The notes: generated from the sequence alone by a model not told the origin. A stretch of 64,000 bases of DNA from Trichomonas vaginalis G3 (GCF_026262505.1 NC_067207.1:21296082-21360081); one strand, 5' to 3'; shown: positions 12,893-23,424, counted from the first letter of the stretch. Translations and numbers: made by a program.

Positions 12893-13480
12893 TAGAACCA
12901 CTCGAGGTTCTCCTTACGGTTGTTGAGCTTGTCACCGTCAATGTGTCTGACCTTCGTCTTCTTGTTTGGATTTGGAACCCATTGCATACCGACAAGCCTT
13001 CCCATGGAAAATTGTACCGTAATTTCGAAGGGTAAAGGGTTCAAGTGTCCCAGTTGTTGAGGACTGGGGTAAGAACCTTGCCTGTCTCCTTGTTGCGGAT
13101 TTGGTATGGGTAGGGTTGGGAAATTTCGTAAGTGTCATCGGCAACAAGGGTTGCCCAAACTTCCTCTTCTTCGTGTTTCTCTTTCTTCCTCTTCTTCCTC
13201 TTCCTCTTTCTTCTTTCTTCCCGACAATCCTTCTTCAATTTGGTACTACACGAATTACGGTGTTGGAGGTTCTGTCCTTTCCGAGTTACCTTCCAGATGG
13301 CATCTATTCTCTTCGAAGAAACGGTAGATGAGTCTGGCAAGGTCTCGGTTTCTCTTCTCGCGTAAATGCGCAAGGTTTCCGTCAAATCGTTTCAGGACTT
13401 TCTCATTGGAAGCTTGGTTCATGAGGAACTCACCTTTAAGTCCCTTCATCTCTTTCCATAAGACTACTTTGGAGAGTCTT
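12893..13480 (-). pseudogene. HNH/NUMOD4-type nuclease gene, Maverick-associated
   Basis: On the minus strand a W-x-x-L....YEIS..Y..RNKETGKVL string (about 13,060-13,160) resembles the NUMOD4-like N-terminal motif. THIDGDKLNNRKENLEW (about 12,900-12,960) is a typical HNH second half. The same layout is seen in the HNH gene at 53,735-54,319. The N-terminal part holds a long K/R/E-rich stretch. It is not open throughout. The plus strand of the K/R/E stretch gives serine/leucine-rich shadow frames. Confidence 0.6.
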
Positions 13481-13484
13481 AACG

Positions 13485-14900
13485 GTGTTTGTCAAGATGA
13501 GCTTTCAAATTCAAAATTTGAATTTGAATGGGCGCTGATTCTGGGCAAACAAAGACATCTGCCATTGTGTTCGGTTCGGTGCTTGTATCGGACATCGAAA
13601 AAATGAAGTGGTTTGAGGAATGAACGGTTTTACTTCAAAAAGCTTGTTATGAGCGCGTTAAGTCATACAACAAGTTTAAAATAATATCTTGTTCTTCTTC
13701 TGAACGTTTGTTGTCTCTTCCGATAAAAGTTTCGAACAGAGAACCAAAAAACGTTTTTTGAGATTTGCGAAGAGTTCAGGCAAACGTTCATATTCTGGAT
13801 ATGTTGGGAGGCAGTTCAAAACATCTGAGCTGACTTCGGACAAAATTGGGGACAATGTCAGAAAATTCATCTTTGGTCGGACTGCTTGAAGGTAAGTCCC
13901 TTACATGTAAGTAGCTCTGGTAAAGTCTTCTCATTTCTGCTAACTTTTGTGGAGTATAGCTTCGTAGTTTAAGAAGTTTTATTTTAAATTGTCTTATTCC
14001 ACTTCTTGACATCTAAACGGTAACTATCATGAGGTCAAGAGTAGCTTTGGAGCTTTAAAGTGGAGCTATCTGTTCCTTGACTTCTGCAATTTTGGTTTGC
14101 AATTGTGGTTTGAGAGCTCCTTCAAGTTCGCCGTCTATGTCGTTCTCAAGCCTTAAACCATAGCTTGAAAATACTTCATCGGTCAATTGAGTTTGGTGTG
14201 GACGAATTAACTTGCTTCATTCAAAAAATGAAAAAAATGTTTTTATAAAGACGTGACATGTATATGGCTATAAGAAAACTTACAGAAGGCTTCTTCTTAC
14301 ACATGAAGTCTTTGGCAACTTGAGTGTTGGTGTGGATTGGGGTGTGGAATTTAATTATATCTCGAGCGAAACAACAGATGTAGAATAACATTCCCACTGT
14401 TTTCTTGAACACATAAAACTGTGTATTGACAACTTGCATTTAAGGAAGAAGGTAAACATCAAGGTTACAGTTGAAATAGTTGTAAACACAAACTGTTGGA
14501 GTAACGAGTGTGAGTAAAAAAATAAAAAAGTGAAGTTAAAACGTTAAGGTTTATGAATGTTGGATGTCGCCTTAACAGGTTATGTAGAATGGTTGACCCT
14601 GAGAAGTGAAGGAGACCTTGAGAATTTGGCTCATTTTGGGAAAGGGTTCTTTGTTTGGAAGTAGTATCAAGGGAGTTGAAAAGAAACTTGAGAAGAGACT
14701 TCTTTCTTTGGCTTGCTTTATGTCGTCCTAGGTGTGTCTGGTATTTGAATTGGCAATTCCAGTCGAAGTCTCGAGATTCAAGGCAGCCCTTCCGTTATCC
14801 AAGTAACAAGCTTGCCTTTTAACATTTTGCTGAGGAAGTCTTTAAACAAGTCGTTAATTACCAAGTAGGTAAATTGCCTCGTCGGTAGGTTCGACCTCGA
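13485..14900. mobile_element. Unassigned Maverick-like coding blocks
   Basis: Several short protein-like stretches lie here and none is recognised. They include GQTKTSAIVFGSVLVSDIEK on the plus strand near 13,540-13,610; on the minus strand MSRSGIRQFKIKLLKLRSYT (13,788-14,012), LTDEVFSSYGLRLENDIDGE (about 14,060-14,200) and MSQILKVSFTSQGQPFYIT (about 14,575-14,635). Composition and position next to the polymerase and HNH remnants suggest Maverick origin. Frames are interrupted, so no gene limits can be given. Confidence 0.35.
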
Positions 14901-14904
14901 CATT

Positions 14905-15465
14905 GCTACTGTCAGTAAAAGTACTCTTAACTGTAAGAAAAAGTAAGTGATAAATGTAAACAGAAAAAGTAAACTGCTAACTGTAAGTAAAATTTGTAAC
15001 TGCTAACTGTAGTAAAAGTATCTGAAACCTGTACAGTAAAAAGTAATGATATGTCAGTAAAAGTAACTGATAAACGAGAGTAAAAAGGAAAAATTTGAGA
15101 GGGTTTTACGAACGATAAAGTCTGATAATGTAAGTTAAAGTTAATGATGATGTAAAGTGTAAAAGTAATGATAATGTAAGTTAAAAGTTAATGATAATGT
15201 AAGAAAAAAAGTAATTGATAATGTAAGTAAAAGTAATGATAATGTAATAAAAGTAATGGATAATGTAAAATAAAAAGTAATGATAATGTTAAGAAAAAGT
15301 AATGATAATGGTAAGAAGAAGTAATTGATAATGTACAGTAAAAGTAATGATAATGAAGTAAAAGAATGATAATGTAAAAGTAAAAAAGTATGATAATGTA
15401 AGTAAAAGTAATGAATAAGAGAGTAAAAAAGGAAATTTGAGGGGGTTTTAGGAGATAAAGTCATG
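14905..15465. repeat. AT-rich tandem repeat at the centre of the inverted duplication
   Basis: Irregular tandem units of about 15-20 bp are built on AAGTAATGATAATGTAAG, with larger duplicated borders (GAGAGTAAAAAGGAAA...GAGGGTTTTA near 15,075 and 15,420). It is low complexity, and frames on the minus strand only read the repeat. It abuts the point where the cleaner right arm begins. Confidence 0.8.
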
Positions 15466-16218
15466 ATAAGTCAATGTCAGACTTATTTATGAAGGGGAAG
15501 TATCCAGCATGTTGTCTGACTGCTTGAGGGTTAGGTTGATACCATTCGAACTTCACGCTTACAATTCCTTCAATTGCATTCAAAATGTCTGAGTCGGAGT
15601 CAACCATTTGTTCTCTCTTTGTAGTCTTGAAAGCGTCAAGAAGCATTGCAGCTGTTGTGACATTGCCAGTGCATAGTAAATGTGACCATCCAAATCTGTT
15701 ATGGTCAATCTGAGATTGTATCCTTTCTTATTTCCGTCTTGAATTGCAGCAAGTACTCCCATGAAGCCTTCTTTGTTCTTTCCATCGTCAAAGTTTACTG
15801 TAAAGGTTTGACCAGATGTAATTTTACTTCTAACTTCACGATACTTCTCATATGCATATCTTGTTCTTTCCATGGGAGCATGTGCGTCTTCACCTTTTCC
15901 TTTTTTCCTCCTCAAAGGATGCAATTGTTCGTCATGTTTCCAGTAGAACCTGGCAAAGCCGTCGTGTCCTTCAACTTGCGGCTCGTTAACATTGAAAGGC
16001 ATGTCCATAAGACGTTCTTCTTCTAACCTCTCTAACCTGTTTGGATAATTTGCGCGTGCTGTTTCCAAGTCCATTTCATAGGTCAGACCAGCCAGTTTGT
16101 CATAGACTTTTATGGGTCTTCCCTTCCTATATTTAAACTTCTTTGAAACTTTCCAACCATATCTTTCTAACTCTGCTTTTATTCTAGCAGACCTTCTATC
16201 CATTCTATACGGGGGCAT
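15466..16218 (-). pseudogene. Maverick polymerase N-terminal region, right arm
   Basis: Starts MPPYRMDRRSARIKAEL, preceded by the A/T-rich block TTTTTTATTTTTATAAAA. It matches 46,099-46,819 closely and continues as far as FINKSDIDL, the part joined to the polymerase body in the left arm. The body itself is absent here. It is part of the fossil element. Confidence 0.65.
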
Positions 16219-16250
16219 TTTTATAAAAATAAAAAAATGTTTTTTTTTCT

Positions 16251-16834
16251 TTACTTTACATAACCGCCTGCTGCCATAAGTCTTTGACGCCAACCCATAC
16301 CAGCTAATGAAGGTTGACTTGGTTTAGTTTGGAAACTAAACTTTGGTTTTGGTTTATCTTCAGTTTTTGGCTCCCCTTCTTCTATCGGTTTTTCGTCACT
16401 TTTCGGTTCCTCTGACTTTACCTCACTTGCAGGTATGGTTGTGTCGTTAACATCTTCATAAATATCATATGCCATTTGTTTTTGTTTTCCTTTCAACTTT
16501 TTGTGTTTGTTGTAAAGTTTAGAATATTTCGACTCTAAGTCAATGAGATGTTCTATAATGAACTGTTGGTCAGTGAAGTATACCTTCCCATCTGTTGTCT
16601 CGAAAGCTCCTTCAGACTTCAATATTTTATTTGTGAGAGTCTGTTTCTTTTTTGAGATACTAGCCGTTCCATTTCTATGAAAAGTGACTTTATAGTTAGG
16701 GTTTGTATTTCCAGACCTGGCACTTTCTATTATTGAATTTTTCTCTTCATCTGTAAGTTCTTTGACAGGTTTTGACAATGGTTCTGAACTTTTTGTTTGT
16801 GGTGTCAAATCTACCGTTTCAACTTCTTCGTCAT
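16251..16834 (-). pseudogene. Lysine-rich unassigned Maverick protein, right arm
   Basis: About 190 residues, matching the intact protein at 45,487-46,068: charged, K/E/P-rich C-terminal linker, ending GMGWRQRLMAAGGYVK. No family is recognised. It sits just upstream of the polymerase gene, with a short gap in which that gene's A/T-rich start motif lies. Confidence 0.5.
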
Positions 16835-16839
16835 TTCAT

Positions 16840-17009
16840 CTCAGTAAAAAATTTTAGTTTGGTTTGTTTTCAACTGGTTGTTTAGGTTTTTTAAGTCGGT
16901 CTAAAACTTCTTGAGGTATAGGAAGAACTTGACAAACACGTGGTTGTGTAACTGCTGGAAGCCGACAAATCCATCTTGAACCCATTTGTCTCAATGCTGT
17001 ATTGTTCAT
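16840..17009 (-). pseudogene. Small MNNTALRQ-type Maverick protein, right arm
   Basis: Counterpart of the 59-residue frame at 45,311-45,490 (SRWICRLPAVTQPRVCQVLP). It is preceded by TTTTTTACTGAGATGAA, which also precedes the next gene. Function unknown. Confidence 0.45.
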
Positions 17010-17028
17010 TTCATCTCAGTAAAAAACT

Positions 17029-17430
17029 TTACATTCCCCACGTTTGAGGCGGTTGCGGTTGGTTATTGTTTACCCACTGTTGTGCATGGTTATATCCTCT
17101 GTTAAAGAATCTTTCACCTTGGTCCATATAGTGTCCTGCTTGGTTATAGTAGTCATTTGCTTTGTTATAGTAGTTTCCTGCTTCTCTTCCTACATTGTCC
17201 ATCCATCCTTGAACTTTTCCTCTTGTTTCAGGATTTGGAATAAGATTTGCTGCATCTCGTGCTACCTCCCAACCTTTCTGTACGGTTTGTATAATAGGTT
17301 GCGCTTTCTCTTTCAGTATACCTAATGTACTCAAAATCTTCCTTCCAATTCCAAATGCACCTCTAGCTATTGTTCCCACTGCGGGTAAAAATCTGGATGC
17401 AACTCCTGCTAATGCGCCAAATAAACCCAT
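17029..17430 (-). CDS. Maverick amphipathic protein MGLFGALAG, 133 aa
   Basis: An intact frame. Residues 1-35 are glycine/alanine/leucine-rich and amphipathic (MGLFGALAGVASRFLPAVG); a central helix region follows, then a Y/N/Q-rich tail ending NNQPQPPQTWGM. The start MG with small residues after it would allow N-myristoylation, but this is inference. It lies 16 bp from the divergent integrase start at 17,447. Small amphipathic virion proteins of this kind occur in adenovirus-like lineages (pVI/pX type), but no homology is shown here. Confidence 0.6.
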   Translation of the reverse strand: MGLFGALAGVASRFLPAVGTIARGAFGIGRKILSTLGILKEKAQPIIQTVQKGWEVARDAANLIPNPETRGKVQGWMDNVGREAGNYYNKANDYYNQAGHYMDQGERFFNRGYNHAQQWVNNNQPQPPQTWGM

Positions 17431-17446
17431 TTCTTATGGGTTAAAA

Positions 17447-18405
17447 ATGACGAATTCAAACAAGGACCCCTATGTTTCTAAAGCGACAAAGAAAGCACTC
17501 ATGATAAAAATCTTTAGTTCAACACCAAATGCTTGGTTTATGGATATCTTGGAAAACATTCCGAGGTATAGAGAAGATGGACCACCATACTGGCTAATAT
17601 TTGTTGGTCAAAACACAAGATACTGTGAAGCCATACCATTACAGTCCAAAAATATTTTAGATATCTTAGCAGCTTTGACAATATTTGTTGACAAATACCA
17701 TCCAACAAAACTGACATCTGACTGTGAAAGTTCTTTCAAATCAGACGATATTAAAAACTATCTGCGTTCAAAAAATGTAAACCAATATTTCATTGTCGAC
17801 CAAAACCATTCTGCTCTTGGTGTCATTGACAGTTGTATAAAAATCTTAAGAGACTTAAATCAACCACAAGGTGGTGAAGCAAATGAAATGTCATATGACG
17901 ACAAATATAGACATTTCTCCATGGCAAAGATGAGACAAGTTTTAAATATTTACAATAGCCGTAAACAAAAAGGTTTGGGGAAACCACTCCCCCGAAGAAA
18001 TGAAAAACAACCCCGACTTAGAGAAAGACTATATATTTAATAGTTTAGTCAAAAGAGACAAACAAGAAAGAATGCCAGGCTTCAAACTTCAGAAAGGTGA
18101 CAAAGTAAAAATAGAAATACCTAAACGCGACCCATATGAAAATACTATTGACTATGACAACAATGGGAACTCGACAGGTACTCACATTCGTGTTCGTAAA
18201 AATAGAAGAAAGTATACAAGGAATATTATGAAGTTTTAGGCAAACATGGCAAAATGTACAGACTGCAAGCAGAAGATAAAACTACTATGTCAGACCTCGT
18301 TTCAAACTTGTCAAAGTTCAAGGTGGTATACTTTCAAAGACAGTTCCTAACAAATATAAGACAACTCCTGACGAATATGCTAAAGAAGTTGAAAATGACG
18401 ACTAA
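17447..18405 (+). pseudogene. Maverick retroviral-type integrase, right arm
   Basis: Inserts the element by strand transfer. The core shows AWFMDILENIP, YWLIFVGQNTRYCEAIPLQS and KLTSDCESSFKSDDIKNYL, the rve fold pattern with two acidic positions at the expected spacing, then GVIDSCIKILRDLNQ. The C-terminal part (GDKVKIEIPKRDPYENT...VRPRFKLVKVQGG) looks like a small beta-barrel DNA-binding domain. It is convergent with the fibre gene: the two stop codons overlap in the four bases TTAG (18,402-18,405). It is broken here. Confidence 0.75.
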
Positions 18406-19656
18406 GCATTTCTATACCATGCGTAAACTGTCATGTAAGGTGGCATGTAGTCTTTACTTTGTCCCGTTGTTTGCGTATACCCTGAAACGCGATGTGTATG
18501 GTTTCCTTCTCCCTGTGTGTTACCCCAGAAACAATTTATAGCAAACTGAACGTTGTCTTTAAACATCATATCCTTTACCTTTTTCATTGCTGACCAATCC
18601 CAAAATCTATGTTTATGCCAACCTGCTTCAGCTGTACTTAAATCTATGTAGTGACTGTGTGCAGGTAAGTTTTCACCTGAAATCGTTTTACTTCCACCTG
18701 TTTCCTTTGAAGAGTTTGCACAATACAAAAACCTGTCGACTATTTGAGTCCAAGTTCCAAAACCAAGTACTACTTCTGGTCTGGTAGAGTTCATTGACGT
18801 GTAAATAGAACCTATAGGATATACTGTTTGAAGTATTTCTGTCTTTAACGTTTGAAGCTCTGTTTTGTCAGCTTTTTTAACTAACTCATCGTTAACATAT
18901 GTTTTGTCAGCTTTTTTATCTAACTCAACGTTAACATATGTTTTGTCAGCTTTGTTGTCATATAAATCTTGAGCAGTGAATTTAACTTTGTTTTCATCCT
19001 CCATGACATAGACATTTCTACATCTAGTGTATTTCATCGTCGTTATGTCTTCATCCGATGTTAAACCTTGTGGAAAGTTAGGAGGTTTCCAAAGTAGTAC
19101 ATCCCCACCAGTTCCATCAGGTTCTTCAACCGTTCCTGCAATATTTTCTATACCAACAGTTGCGAAGAAATCGTGTGTATGAGTCTTTTTAGAATATTCT
19201 TTGTCAGCTCTTGTCACTTCACTTGACATTTTATTGTCAACATATGTTTTATCCGCTTTGTCATCTAACATTGCTGGTAGTTCATCTACGTCATAGATGT
19301 TATGTGTATGGTGTTTTTGTGGGTATGTTCTATCTGTCCATGCGAGAATATAGTCTCTTGTTGCATCTACATACTCTTTGTCAGCTTTGTTGTCAATATC
19401 TGCCTTCAAAAGAAGTTCATCTATAGGTTTCTCGTTTAAAGTTCTTTTTGTTGGATTTATACAAACAGTATGGTTCTTACTGTCTTGAAATAGAAACTCG
19501 TCTGTCATTGGGTTAATGTCAGTTTTAAGTTTCCTTCTTTCAATGACTCAGATATCTTAGAATAGTTTGAAAAGTTTGTGTGTTCTTATTTAGAGCTTGT
19601 ATAATGAGTTGTCGGTTGTGTTGTATTTCTCTCATAGACGCTGTTTCATTTGACAT
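18402..19656 (-). pseudogene. Phage-like trimeric fibre with collar-type tip, right arm
   Basis: An N-terminal anchor region (start MSNETASMREIQHN) is followed by a shaft with repeated KADKTYV(D/N) units and H-x-H motifs (HHTHNI, THTH). The tip reads YPIGSIYTSMNSTRPEVVLG, FGTWTQIVDRFLY, GGSKTISG and PAHSH, the pattern of phage tail collar/baseplate tip domains with metal-binding histidines. It ends TVYAWYRNA. The shaft has two more KADKTYVN units than the 23-kb element's copy. The long frame covers residues from the N-terminal third to the end; the extreme N-terminus is interrupted. Probably the host-attachment fibre. Confidence 0.65.
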
Positions 19657-19674
19657 TTTTATTCTAGATAAAAT
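19657..19674. promoter_or_regulatory. 18-bp bidirectional Maverick promoter candidate
   Basis: Only TTTTATTCTAGATAAAAT separates the divergent start codons of the fibre (19,656, minus) and the 282-residue protein (19,675, plus). The sequence is nearly palindromic about CTAGA. The same 18 bp (reverse orientation) recurs at 42,667-42,684. Confidence 0.6.
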
Positions 19675-20523
19675 ATGCTTTCAATAGAAAAAGAAAATTC
19701 TAGAGTTGCTACAACTAAACCATTAGATGAACTTTTTACCAATGTCGGTCAAAAGTTTGAGACAGAGACCGTAAAGCATGAAGGCTATCGTTTTGACTAC
19801 CCGTTAAGATGGTTAAGAGACCCATCTGTCACAAAAGCTATTGGCTTTCGTAGAATGAAGTTCATTTCAGAAGCCATACATGGTTTCCCATTTACGGTCG
19901 GTTTTGAAGTTCGATACTATAACAAAGAAAAACGTATGTATGAGAAATTTGAACAGGGAAAACTTTTACAAGTTAGTTTGCTTGTAAACTTAGAAACAAC
20001 TCTTCAAGCTTTTCAAGAAAAAATAAACGATATCTATATCGAATATGCAAACCAGTATAACATTGACGAGGGAGAGTACCATCTCGATATTATTTATGAC
20101 AGGAAAAATGCAACTGTTAAAATCAATAGAATAGAAGACCTTGGAGACAACGTTTATATTTCTACAAAATATAACAACTTGGCATGGTATAGATTTTTGA
20201 GGATGTTAAATCAGCCTGCAGAATATCCAGTACACCCGAACTTTTATGAAGTCGAAAACCCTAATGGAACATATGAAAATGTTTTCGACTCAGATGCTAT
20301 TATAGTTCATGCTTCATTTTCTGGCGCACAAAACTCTTTTTTATGCTTGGCAAATGACTTTTACGAAAAACCTACAAAGCTATATGAACCACCAAGTGGA
20401 AGTATTTCAGACTTTCAAGTATGGTTTACTACAGATGGAAGAAAGAGAATAATTCCATTATACCACGCGTTTTACTTAGAACTTAGTTTCATATACAACT
20501 ACTATCGAACGGTAAAAATATAA
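19675..20523 (+). CDS. Unassigned Maverick protein, 282 aa, intact
   Basis: An uninterrupted frame starting MLSIEKENSRVATTKPLD. It is mostly mixed beta/alpha and soluble-looking, with no signal peptide, no membrane segment and no recognised catalytic motif. Conserved blocks are FRFDYPLRWL-like (residues about 38-47), AIGFRRMKF (about 59-67) and SDFQVWFTTDGRKRIIPLY near the C-terminus. A diverged paralogue lies at 46,879-47,739. It shares a minimal intergenic region with the fibre gene, which suggests a virion or fibre-associated role, but this is inference. Confidence 0.7.
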   Translation: MLSIEKENSRVATTKPLDELFTNVGQKFETETVKHEGYRFDYPLRWLRDPSVTKAIGFRRMKFISEAIHGFPFTVGFEVRYYNKEKRMYEKFEQGKLLQVSLLVNLETTLQAFQEKINDIYIEYANQYNIDEGEYHLDIIYDRKNATVKINRIEDLGDNVYISTKYNNLAWYRFLRMLNQPAEYPVHPNFYEVENPNGTYENVFDSDAIIVHASFSGAQNSFLCLANDFYEKPTKLYEPPSGSISDFQVWFTTDGRKRIIPLYHAFYLELSFIYNYYRTVKI

Positions 20524-20527
20524 TTTT

Positions 20528-20768
20528 TTAATACGGTTGAGGTGTTGGATTTGGTTGCCAACTTGACTGTGGTGCAGGTTCAGGCTGTTGTATAACAGGA
20601 GCTTGTTCTTCTGGTTCAGGGTCTTTAGGTATAATACCAACGAACTGACCTACTCTTTTACCAATATTTTTGACTCCGTTCCAAATTCCTCTTCCGACAG
20701 ATTTTATTCCATTCCATATACCTCTTCCAACTCTTCTGAAGAAGTTTCCAATACTTGAAGAAACCCAT
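20528..20768 (-). pseudogene. Amphipathic MGFFSS protein, right arm
   Basis: Counterpart of the 80-residue protein at 41,575-41,817, with a glycine-spaced amphipathic N-terminal half and a proline/glutamine-rich tail ending NPTPQPY. It is not fully open here. Confidence 0.5.
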
Positions 20769-20786
20769 TTTACTATATGTAAAAAT

Positions 20787-21148
20787 CTAATGTCCGCCTA
20801 GTCTCTTACGTTTCCTGTTGAGTTCCATAGCATTCTTTAACTGGAGCTCATACATTCTGTTTCTCCTCTGGTAGAAAACATATTCTGGGTCAACTCCTGT
20901 GTTCGCGTCATCTGCATAAAGTTGTTTATATCCCACTTCAGGGTTTGTATAAAACTCTTTCCATCTCATATTTGCATACCATGGTGGCAAACCTAACGCA
21001 GCGTCATTTGACATGCAGTTTGCATTTGTACATCTGTTGGCACTTGACCATAGTTTGCCATTGCAGTTTGTATTCTAACTTCATTTGGAATATTCTCTGG
21101 GTTTGGTTGTCCAGGTTGCTGTGCATTCGCTAAGTTCTGTGCGTCCAT
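20787..21148 (-). pseudogene. Unassigned MDAQNLANAQ protein, right arm
   Basis: N-terminal Q/N/P-rich part, then LGLPPWYANMRWKEFYTNPE and a basic C-terminus (NRKRKRLGGH). It matches 41,195-41,555. Function unknown. Interrupted. Confidence 0.5.
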
Positions 21149-21171
21149 TTAATATTAGATAAAAATATCTC

Positions 21172-21303
21172 TTACGAGTACATATACTGGACATTTGCAG
21201 GCATTGGTTCATCTTCATATTCTCTATATCTTTCTGCCACGTCAAATAAGTAAATGACACAATGGAAAAAACCTAAAACAAGTAGTCCTATTTCAAACCA
21301 CAT
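21172..21303 (-). CDS. Small single-pass membrane protein, 43 aa
   Basis: The frame starts MWFEIGLLVLGFFHCVIYLF and ends with an acidic tail (EYEDEPMPANVQYMYS). Residues about 4-24 form one hydrophobic segment. The start overlaps the end of the methyltransferase gene. The same 43-codon frame is intact at 41,040-41,171 in the other Maverick lineage, so it is conserved and probably translated. No family is recognised. Confidence 0.55.
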   Translation of the reverse strand: MWFEIGLLVLGFFHCVIYLFDVAERYREYEDEPMPANVQYMYS

Positions 21304-22104
21304 TTACTTACCAATAAAATTTCTTTGTTATGACACTTTCTCCAGTTTATAGGACCTCTCTCATATTCTATCTTATCGTATCTAAACTCATAGTCATGTA
21401 TGTCCTCTAACCATCTCATGACACTTTCCAAACCACTTTTATCGGATGTAAAGTAAAAGCATGGATGGTTATGTAAAACGTCTAAAGTTTCTAAAGAGTC
21501 TCTCAAAGTCCAGTCTACTTGGTATTGAAAATCCCATGTGTTATAGAACGGCGGGTCCACTATAAAGAAAACATTTTCCTTGTCTTATATTTTTCATACA
21601 AATCTGTCCAATGACATCTCACAAAACTCTATACCCTCAATATATTTTTCTATGTCTCTTTGAAAACATTTGTATAGTTAAGATATAAAACTTTTGACAT
21701 AAGTGTTTCAATGTCATGAACTCTTATAGCACCACTATATAATAGTCTAGCAGATATACTATCCCAGTCAATATATTCTGCTTTTTCAAAACCTCTCTCA
21801 CAATATTTTTCTTATCTAATGGTATACGTTCCATCTTACCTATAGGTATCTTTTCTTTTAACTCTTTCAATATTTTGTTAGTGTCTGGTATATGTTTGAG
21901 ACGGTTCATATAGTTGTCGAAGTCATTGCATATAATCTTTGAGTCTGGGAATATTGTATGACATAAATGAGATATATAGAAACTTCCACCGAACAAGTCT
22001 ACAAATGTTAGACCATTCGGTAGTTTCTTAAGTTCTCTCAATAGAATATCTTTACATCTACTCTTATTTCCAAAGAAGGGTAGCGGTGGTTTTGTAAAAT
22101 TCAT
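21288..22104 (-). pseudogene. D12-class adenine-N6 DNA methyltransferase, right arm
   Basis: Shows KPPLPFFGNKSRCKDILL, FVDLFGGSFYISHL (AdoMet site), ICNDFDNYMNR and a DPPF catalytic tetrapeptide region, the order expected of D12/Dam-type enzymes. It is the first gene in from the element terminus. Broken. Confidence 0.7.
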
Positions 22105-22270
22105 TTTATATATATAATAAAAATGTTTTTACCTGAAAAAGTGACAGAAAAGTGACAAAACATGAAAACATATATATTTTGTGAAAAGCTCCTGGAAGAC
22201 CCGTATATAAGAACTTCATTTATACTAAACATCTTCAGGGGCTAGAGGGGCGCAGCCCTGGAAGCCCCAC

Positions 22271-22312
<42 letters not shown>

Positions 22313-22317
22313 AGAAG
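22105..22317. repeat. Maverick terminus with hairpin and T-run
   Basis: Runs outward from the methyltransferase start to a 43-base T-run (22,275-22,317). The end motif is GGAAGCCCCACTGCC, and next to it lies a GGGC-TGC-GCCC hairpin (about 22,247-22,257). The 23-kb element has the same layout with a different hairpin stem. This terminus lacks the 24-bp and 107-bp repeats found in the 23-kb element's ends. Confidence 0.7.
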
Positions 22318-22474
22318 AGACATTAATGAAGTATATGTTCAAAAATCCCAACTTATTTTTAATAGTGCAGATATCAATGTTAAAGACACATGTGGATCTA
22401 CCCCTCTTCATCTAGCAACTCGTTATAATAACAAACAAACGGCAGAAATCCTTATTTCAAACAAGACAAAATAA
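22318..22474 (+). pseudogene. Ankyrin-repeat gene, 3' remnant
   Basis: The last ankyrin repeat reads NSADINVKDTCGSTPLHLAT, then NNKQTAEILISNKTK and a TAA stop. TPLHLA is the signature of the first ankyrin helix. The frame begins right at the Maverick T-run, so the Maverick appears to have inserted into the ankyrin gene and removed or displaced its 5' part. Ankyrin-repeat genes are one of the largest families in trichomonads. Confidence 0.75.
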
Positions 22475-22518
22475 AGAGTTTTCATAAAAGAATTATATAA
22501 AAAATTGATTTAAAGTTT

Positions 22519-22668
22519 TTACTGAGAAGCACGGTTAATATTCTCAACAAATGTAAGAGCAACATCGAGTGGTGTTGCCTTGTCTTGGACAACAGATTCA
22601 ATACTGTCTCTAAAATTATGATTGTAATCTTCAAACTCTAATTCATTTGATACAATAATTTTATACAT
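22519..22668 (-). CDS. Small hypothetical frame, 49 aa
   Basis: MYKIIVSNELEFEDYNHNFR... to INRASQ. The composition is acidic and no family is recognised. It lies between the ankyrin remnant and the tRNA-like sequence. Coding status is uncertain; it could be part of another damaged host gene. Confidence 0.25.
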   Translation of the reverse strand: MYKIIVSNELEFEDYNHNFRDSIESVVQDKATPLDVALTFVENINRASQ

Positions 22669-22692
22669 AGGTATCGTAAAGAAAAAAAGTTT

Positions 22693-22763
22693 TCGGATAC
22701 GGGGAGTCGAACCCAGATCCTGTGGATGAAAACAACATATCATAACCGCTGAACGAAATTGGA
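22693..22763 (-). pseudogene. tRNA-Glu(TTC)-like sequence, probably decayed
   Basis: Aligns over 71 nt without gaps to a standard eukaryotic tRNA-Glu: TTC in the anticodon loop position, an intact B-box GGTTCGACTCC and a downstream T-run (22,683-22,689 complement). The acceptor stem pairs at only about four of seven positions. The anticodon and T stems each have one mismatch, and the A-box is weak. Its 5' end is about 90-97 bp from the IS481-type transposon end. Confidence 0.55.
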
Positions 22764-23424
22764 TGTATTAATTTAATTTTTTCATTTGTTTTATGTTTAA
22801 TATCAATATATAAATTATCTCTGAACGCATCATTCTACAATAAGATGGATGACAACATGTTATTTTTGTTATAGACCGAAAATAGATTTTTTCGGTTTTC
22901 TCTTCAAATAATTGAAAGAATGATACTATTATAGGTTTATTATATTATATAGCATATAATCATGCTATAGCCGAAAATTATATGTTTTGAGAAGATTGAA
23001 TATAACACAAATAAATTTGAATGTAAGTTAAATTGCTTGTTGTTTTTAATAGCTATTTAATGAGAAATCCAATATTGCAAAATTCAAATTGAATGATTGA
23101 AAGAACAGAAAAAGTCATTCTTTTCAATTTCGAATATGTTTCATTGTATTTATAATTATATGGCAAATAAGATATTTAAACTTGATTTTTGAAGGAAAAT
23201 TCACAAAATTGAATAAATTCAAATAATTTTTATTCAAAAATAAACTAGTTATTTGAGTTTAATACTAATTATCCATTCAAACTACAAAGTTTGTAATTTA
23301 AAATATTTTGTGAGATCAGATTGAATTAATTCAAGGTTCTTTTCAATTAATATTAATGACCATATTACGCATTTTCGAACATTCTAAACCAAATATATAA
23401 AAATGGAGACGAATGTTAAATTTG

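Larger units (their letters stand above)
15466..22317 (-). mobile_element. Maverick/Polinton, right arm (cleaner copy), ends in T-run
   Basis: Read on the minus strand from 22,317: terminal A/T homopolymer, end motif, adenine methyltransferase, small membrane protein, MDAQ protein, amphipathic protein, 282-residue protein, fibre, integrase, second amphipathic protein, two small genes and polymerase N-terminus. Gene order is the same as in the left half of the 23-kb element, with moderate protein divergence. The other end is not seen as an independent terminus, because the element runs into the central repeat. It is broken, with roughly eight to ten interruptions. No target duplication can be defined. 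Confidence 0.8.

Noticed and set aside
13101-13365. Serine/leucine-rich plus-strand frames
   Set aside because: They are the antisense of the K/R/E-rich part of the HNH gene on the minus strand.
15141-15464. 107-residue minus-strand frame rich in L, S, T and F
   Set aside because: It is a translation of the AT-rich tandem repeat, with no protein character.
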